A stretch of DNA of 64,000 bases, taken from assembly GCA_022702545.1 (NCBI GenBank), contig JAHRBC010000005.1:868001-932000 (forward strand), read 5' to 3'. The DNA is from Phycomyces nitens. Taxonomy: Eukaryota; Mucoromycota; Mucoromycetes; Mucorales; Phycomycetaceae. How positions within the stretch are numbered: position 1 is the first letter of the stretch; each line of letters starts with the position of its first letter. The notes under the pieces were generated by a model. The model made no database searches, was not told where the DNA came from, and was given only the letters and a program-made list of their open reading frames with translations. Of the stretch, positions 58,566-64,000 are shown piece by piece. The translations under genes and the position numbers were made by a program.

Positions 58566-60264
58566 ATGTCCTCGGTCATACAATCCCCTCAAAAGCTTCT
58601 TTCTCCCCCTCAAGAGACTGTTGCCGAACCCTTGGTTGTGGAACCAATGGGCACCAAAAGACGATTGTCCAAGTCCAGTGACAGTAAAGATAAAAGGCCA
58701 CGCGAAGCTGTACGACACTCAATGGTACATTCTGAACGCATCGTTCGCTCCAGACAAGACAGATACAGACCATGTGAGTTGCCCTCTACAACATTGCTCT
58801 CTTATTGTATTTATGGGCTACATGTAATTAATATTCTTTCTGTCCAATCTATAGACTTTTTGACAGTTCGTGAAACTGATTCCAATTCACCTCGAAATTC
58901 ACCTGAAGAATCCCCAAGAGTTAGCCTAGAATATCCTTCTAATGAATCAGAAAGGTAAAGATTGGAAAGATATTGATGGGGTGGAAAAAGAAAGAAAGAG
59001 AATGTTTGGTTCATTCCGACCGACCAAGCTCACTTCACTAAACCCCACAGCCCTTCAGCCCTTCTCAACAAACGCACTAATGATTCCATGCCATGGTCAT
59101 TAGCTTTTTGCTTCTCAAGCCTGTCTTGAAAAACACAACTGATGACGATGGCGCCGAAGACACAGACGAGTACAATCCAATTACTGACCTTATCCGGACT
59201 GCTGATCTTATTTACGAGTGCTTCCTGACACCCGCCCAGCAGAAAATGCTTGGTGATGATCAACAGGGTGTGATGCGCAATCTCACAAAGAATCGCAATC
59301 GCCGTAATGGACCTGGATTTGTTGAAGCAGTGGAAGAATTCAATAGAGTGATTCGGGAGCTATCTTCATCGGGAGAATTACGAAAGAACACCAAGGCCAT
59401 GCGACATCCTAATTATGACCTTACCTGTCATATTCTCTACCAAATCTACAGTCGAACAGTAGCACATCAAGCCGAAGCCCTTAATAATTATGCTGGTATG
59501 TCTAATTTGCATAGTAGACTGGATAACGATGTTTGGGAAACCCAAGATTAAATGTAAAAAAAACATTGACTTTGTTTTGTACAGCATTTTCAAACAATGT
59601 CTATGGAGAGATCAATTCAATCCTAGTCAAGGAATTCATTACCAAAACTCACATTACTTCCTCAAGCGTGTTTATGGACCTTGGGTGTGGTATTGGTAAT
59701 GTTGTTCTTCAGGTTGCAGCACAGACAGGGTGCGAGGCATTTGGTATTGAGATTATGGAGACGCCATGCAAATATGCTAAAAGACAACTCAAGGAATATG
59801 CTTCCAGGATGAGGTAAAGAGGTACCTTGGGGTTTTTTATATATCTGATATTGACCTCTATACTATTATTTTGTCTCAGAGCATGGGGGCTTCCTACAGG
59901 AAAGATCCGTTTTAGGCACGGGGATTTCTTGGAGGGCGGAAATGATGTTCATCAGACCCTGAAGCGAGCAGATGTGTTGTTGGTCAACAACTATGCATTT
60001 GACTGGGAGACAAACCATGCATTGGCTCAATTGTTCTTGGACCTCAAAGAGGGCACCAAGATCATCTCCCTAAAGTCATTTGTGCCAAAGAACCATAAGC
60101 TCAACCAGCGAACATTCCATTTACCAGAATCTATCCTAAGAGTCGAAGAGTTTGAGTATTTCTCGGATGCCGTCAGTTGGACGAACAATGGCGGAACTTA
60201 CTATATTGCAACTGTCGACAGAAGTCGCCTTGAACCATTTTACAAAGGCATGTATGGTCACTAA
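58566..60264 (+). CDS. DOT1: Histone H3 lysine-79 methyltransferase Dot1
   Basis: Dot1 is the non-SET methyltransferase for H3K79, acting in transcription, silencing and DNA-damage checkpoints. Exons 58566-58773, 58855-58954, 59104-59495, 59585-59813 and 59880-60264 give 437 residues. The N-terminal 100 residues are basic and serine-rich (TKRRLSKSSDSKDKRPREAV). The catalytic domain includes the YGEI loop, motif I DLGCGIGNVVLQVAAQTGCE (about 265-284), EIMETPCKYAKRQ, RHGDFLEG and the Dot1-specific LLVNNYAFDWETN (about 343-355), then KFISLKSFVP-like and SWTNNGGTYYIA. Family members usually have DLGSG; here it is DLGCG. The second intron contains two usable-looking acceptors; only the one ending at 59103 keeps frame (SFLLLKPVLKN). 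Confidence 0.94.
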
Positions 60265-60593
60265 AGAAAATCGGTCAAGGTATTGCTTATTAGTATAATG
60301 TAGCTCTCTCTTTCTCTTTCTTGTAAATCTATTTATTATACACATATACATGTGTATACTCTTTCACTCTTGCTTTGACACATCTTGACCTTTATGTTTA
60401 TAGATACTTTTTCTTCTTTTTTATTGCTTTCATTCTTTTATACTTGCATATATATATGTATATATGTATATATAAATTTATTTATATTTGTGTATGTGTA
60501 TGTGTATAGATATCATGATGGATGACATATATGTATAGTGGCTTTGTATAGGGGATTAGAGCTGTAGATACTTTCTAGTAAAAAAAAAGATCC
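60265..60593. other. Convergent intergenic gap
   Basis: The 329-bp gap between DOT1 and APS kinase 3' ends has CT-rich sequence near 60303-60322 and TATG/TA repeats at 60446-60510. No gene is seen. Confidence 0.55.
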
Positions 60594-61423
60594 TTAGTGC
60601 TTGACCAGCTTGTCACCTTGGATCAACTTCTTCTCGATAAGGTAGTTGAGGATGGTCTGGACACCCTCGGCAATAGAGACTTCGTGGGTCTTGATGTGGA
60701 TTTCGGGGGAAGAGGGAGCTTCATAAGGAGCAGAGATACCAGTGAATTCCTTGATCTCACCAGCCTTGGCCTTCTTGTAAAGACCCTTGGGATCACGTTC
60801 CTCAACAACAGACAAAGGAGCGTCGGCATAGACCTGCGTGAACCACACGTCAATCATCATTTATTCTTCGTATTCTTCTTCTTCGCCTACTAATTGACAC
60901 TCACCTCAATGAAAGGAATGCCGGCAGCTTCATGGAGAGCTCTGGCAGCATCACGATCGGCCTTGTAAGGGCTGATAAAAGCAGTGATGGCAATAACAGT
61001 AGAGTCAGAGAAGAGCTTGGCAACCTAGAGATCCCAATTAATATCATCAATCGATCTGTACCTTGACCCAATTCAATCATTGCCTACCTCTGCAATACGA
61101 CGAATGTTCTCTGTACGGGCTTCGGGACCGAAACCAAGGTTCTTGTTCAAACCAAAACGGATATTGTCACCGTCAAGACGGTAGCCAGAGATACCGGCAT
61201 GGAGAAGAGTCTGCTCGAGGGCAGCAGCAAGAGTAGACTTTCCAGAGGCAGAAAGACCTGTGAACCAAATGGTGCAGCCCTGAAATCAAATTAAACAATC
61301 GTTAGACCAATGACAAGGTTGGTGTACAAGACCTGTTCTTGAGCACATTACCTTTTGACCAAGGAGCTCTTGACGCTCAGTAAGAGAGACGGATCCCTCG
61401 TGCCAGGTGATGTTGGTAGCCAT
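60594..61423 (-). CDS. MET14: Adenylylsulfate (APS) kinase
   Basis: APS kinase phosphorylates adenylylsulfate to PAPS in sulfate assimilation. Exons 61423-61352, 61279-61088, 61024-60905 and 60833-60594 give 207 residues, the usual size. Motifs are the P-loop [15 protein letters not shown] (GLSASGKST at 32-40), [51 protein letters not shown] and [20 protein letters not shown], then [20 protein letters not shown]. The three introns all fall in phase 0. A sulfate permease near 9-11 kb acts upstream in the same pathway, but the genes are not clustered. Confidence 0.97.
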
Positions 61424-62492
61424 TGTTTGATTGCAAGTATGTATGGGTCTGAGAAAGAGAGAAAGAAAAGAAAAAGAAAGCCACCTTGACATTGGCAGTT
61501 AAAGCAGGTTTTTTGGCGGAGATGGGGGATCGCTCTCTTCATTCATTGGCAGTCCAGTTGATTGCGCCATTCACGCCACCTCTGATACCTCTGATGTATT
61601 TGTAACTTAACTTGCCATTGGGAAATGTGTACAAGCATATTTTCAATTGAAAAAGAACAAATCTTGCAAATTGAACATTTATTATAGAGCCCATTGCCCT
61701 ACTATTCCTCCTCCTCCCCTAATTTTTTGTTGCAATTTGATACAATTTCAAAATATCATTATTTCTGTAAAAGTTGTAATTCTACGTAAATCCCTTGTAA
61801 TTTCCGTTTTGTTTCATTAATAATTTAGACTCCTGATGTCTTTGGGTTTCCATGGTGAGAGGGTTACACAAGAGTGAGTAAGCCCAAACCGATTAAACCT
61901 GTCAAAGCTATATGGTTGCATGTCACACATCTCTACAAGTCTGTATTGGAACAAGCACACTCACACTACATTCAGGCCATGGGTATAGATTAGGTGCCTA
62001 TTATATATAAACTGAATGGCCAACTGTAGAGTCTTTGAGGACAAGGATCACTGAAAACTAGCTTGACTTTTGCTTTTTTGCTTTTTGCTTTTTGGATACG
62101 AAATCTCAAAGTAACCCAAACATTTGCCATGTCTTTATCCGATTCCAATAGGTTCTCGGTGGCGATATGTTTTCCAAAAGATTGACTCGAGCTGTTTATG
62201 AAGTATCAAGTACAGTCTTTAAATGCCCTTGGAATTCTCTCTTGGTATTGTTTAAAGACGTACAAAAATGAATCGGAAAATGACGATTGTTCATTTACTT
62301 CTTCTTTTTTCTTTTTCTTTTTTACTTTTAGAGCCCTTGAAGCCAAAACACATCATATTATTAATAGTCTCTCAATATATATACACAACAAGAACATAAA
62401 GACATGCTGTTTTGGTGGGTATCATTATTTAATATAACATGTATAGCTTAAAAGATAGTTGGTATAATTCATTGGTACATTGGGTCCTCTCC
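61424..62492. other. Intergenic
   Basis: The stretch includes the APS kinase promoter. It shows no recognised coding sequence; a T-rich run with TTTTTGC repeats lies at 62068-62094. Confidence 0.45.
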
Positions 62493-62756
62493 TTAGACTA
62501 CTCGGATAAAACGTTCAATCTGAATCTGGCTGTACTTGCTATATCTTCTAGGGTCAGTGATAGTAACTGCCTTAAGGTCCTCAACAAGGCTCTCTACTGC
62601 TTCCATCGCAGCAGATTGTGGTTCAGGAACATCAAGATCAGTATGCATCTCAACATCGCACTTGTCGGCTGGCTCTTCATAGTCCATATCTAAGCTCTGA
62701 TTGCAGAACAAAAGAGGTTTCTCAGTAGTGTTGTAGTAAGCCAAGTCCATGTCCAT
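62493..62756 (-). pseudogene. Possible N-terminal scrap of a DDE transposase
   Basis: An 87-residue frame begins with an acidic leader (DMDYEEPADKCDVEMHTDLD) and ends DPRRYSKYSQIQIERFIRVV at a stop. The RRYxxYxxxQxERF pattern is what I would expect at the start of the helix-turn-helix of Mucorales DDE/homeodomain-like transposase proteins. No continuation in frame was found, so it is either a scrap or a small orphan protein. Confidence 0.35.
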
Positions 62757-62943
62757 TGATGATGATAAAAGAGCATCGTCTATTGTCCAAGGTCACCATA
62801 CCACACAACCCCGTCCATACAATTGATTGGTCCAAAAAAAAAACAGTAAGCCTGTCTTGATTTCAAATTTCCTATATATATACCTACCAAGGTCCAAATA
62901 TCTTGTTCCTGTTGTTCTTACTCAAAGCAACCCAAAATACTTT

Positions 62944-64000
62944 ATGTCAAACAGAAACTACAACTCCATCCCCTCTGATAGAGAGGCCCAGCCCATCGAC
63001 TCACCCACCGTAGGCAGCCAGGCTCCTCAATAGACGCCAGACTAATTTATATAATTTATATAAACCATAGAGACCTCGCCTGCATCGCATAGTGGGCGCC
63101 ATTGTTCTTCTTGTAGCCGGAGCTGCTATTGCAGGAACCACCATTGCACTGGTAGGAAAGAATGAACCTGGTATGTACAGATTTCAATCACCATATGGAA
63201 TCTTTTAATCCTTTGTCTTATCAATCACTAATTATATATTGTATAATAAATAGCCCCTCAAAATGTGATTATGATGATCAGTGATGGCTTTGGACCCGCC
63301 TCAGAGGCATATGCTCGTCAGTACTATAGCTGGGACAAGGGTCTTGGATACAAGGCAATGCTTCCCCTGGACACTATCCTTGTAGGCTCCAGCAGAACCC
63401 AGAGTTCGTCTAGCATGATTACCGATAGTGCAGCCGGAGCTACAGCATTTGCCTGTGCACAAAAGTCGTACAACGGAGCTATTGGCGGTAAGGTCAAGAT
63501 GGATTTGAGCTACTTATTTATCTCCAACCAATACAGTCGATTCCAAAGGAGTACCCTGCGGCACTGTACTCGAATCAGCCAAGCTCCACCGAAATATGCT
63601 GACAGGTCTTGTGGTGACCTCCCGCATAACCCATGCCACCCCTGCTTCGTTCTCTGCCCATGTCCTTGGTCGTGATTCAGAGAATGATATTGCCTCTCAA
63701 CAAATCGGTTTCAACCCCCTTGGTCGTACGGTCGATTTGATGTTTGGTGGTGGAGCGTGTGAATTTACGTCCAACCTGACTGAGAACAGCTGCAGATTTG
63801 ATACTCGCGATCTGTTCAAGGAAGCCAACGAGTCTTTTGGCTGGACAGTCAAGCGAACCCGCCAAGACTTTGATGAGATAAAGGCCGAGGATGTCGAATT
63901 GCCTCTGATGGGCCTATTCGCACCAGATGTAAGATCCCATACACATTACAGACTTTTATTATTTTTTATTATTTCTGGGCATGACCGACCAATGATTGAT
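62944..64000 (+). CDS. PHO8: Vacuolar alkaline phosphatase, Pho8-like, 5' part
   Basis: This type II membrane metallo-phosphatase hydrolyses phosphomonoesters in the vacuole. Visible exons are 62944-63009, 63071-63170, 63254-63487 and 63537-63928, all in phase; the gene continues past the window edge and the next exon boundary after the donor at 63929 is not clear. After a 25-residue cytosolic tail comes a transmembrane anchor (IVGAIVLLVAGAAIAGTTIA), then the catalytic domain: NVIMMISDGFGPASEAYARQ with the metal-binding aspartate, the nucleophile serine in MITDSAAGATAFACAQKSYN, TSRITHATPASFSAHV and LMFGGGACEF. This order matches yeast Pho8. Confidence 0.94.

Noticed and set aside
59051..59103. 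Alternative DOT1 exon start at 59051 (acceptor CCCCACAG)
   Set aside because: It leads to a stop within 26 codons, whereas the acceptor ending at 59103 keeps frame into the catalytic domain.

Overview
The window reads as nuclear DNA of a filamentous fungus, most likely a Mucoromycota (Mucorales/Phycomyces-like) species. Genes are split by many short GT-AG introns (mostly 35-150 nt), intergenic DNA is very AT-rich, no bacterial operons are present, and the proteins are fungal: Atg22, Atg27, Apc2, Dot1, Emp24, Kch1, a Crz1-like zinc finger and Argonaute. Several decayed repeat families have the look of families multiplied in Mucoromycota. I cannot name the species from the sequence. I recognised about twenty protein genes and spliced most of them by hand; in each complete model the exon lengths add up to a multiple of three.

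Layout. 1-3.5 kb: 3' end of ATG27 followed by ATG22, same strand (autophagy/vacuole). 3.7-5.2 kb: bZIP factor on the minus strand. 5.2-8.7 kb: intergenic, holding an 850-bp foldback element with a LINE scrap in its loop. 8.8-11.3 kb: SulP sulfate permease. 12.9-14.4 kb: Apc2-like cullin cut at both ends. 15.0-16.7 kb: kynurenine-type aminotransferase with an apparent mitochondrial presequence. 16.8-17.9 kb: TspO-related membrane protein (minus). 18.3-21.5 kb: transposon graveyard (LINE 3' end, frameshifted nuclease-like fragment, decayed 'YCRKS' family gene). 23.5-24.8 kb: Ran1/Ksp1-type kinase (minus). 26.6-28.0 kb: another decayed repeat-family gene with a perfect 27-bp hairpin. 29.2-30.1 kb: p24/Emp24 (minus). 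31.0-38.1 kb: a dense plus-strand run of mitochondrial processing peptidase alpha, LAMTOR2, Argonaute and a J-protein, followed by a syntaxin at 38.6-39.5 kb. 40.7-41.9 kb: bHLH-zip factor (minus). 45.2-46.2 kb: Crz1-like zinc finger (minus). 47.3-48.9 kb: Kch1-like potassium transporter (minus). 48.9-57.5 kb: an extremely AT-rich gene desert. 57.6-58.2 kb: Helitron/Pif1 helicase scrap. 58.6-60.3 kb: DOT1. 60.6-61.4 kb: APS kinase (minus). 62.9 kb to the edge: vacuolar alkaline phosphatase, running off the window.

Connections. The sulfate permease and APS kinase are two steps of sulfate assimilation but lie 50 kb apart. ATG27, ATG22 and the alkaline phosphatase serve the vacuole. Emp24, syntaxin and the adaptors serve membrane traffic. 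LAMTOR2 belongs to the nutrient-sensing Ragulator/EGO complex. Kch1 and the Crz1-like factor both belong to calcium/calcineurin-linked physiology in yeast and sit next to each other here. Argonaute with a complete slicer tetrad lies among remnants of several transposon types.

The most unusual structural theme is recurrent GC-AG introns with the donor GCAAGT. Five are inferred in four genes, including one pair that brackets a 7-nt microexon in ATG22 and one that leaves only the ATG in the first coding exon of the Kch1-like gene. No CRISPR array, rRNA or convincing tRNA was found.
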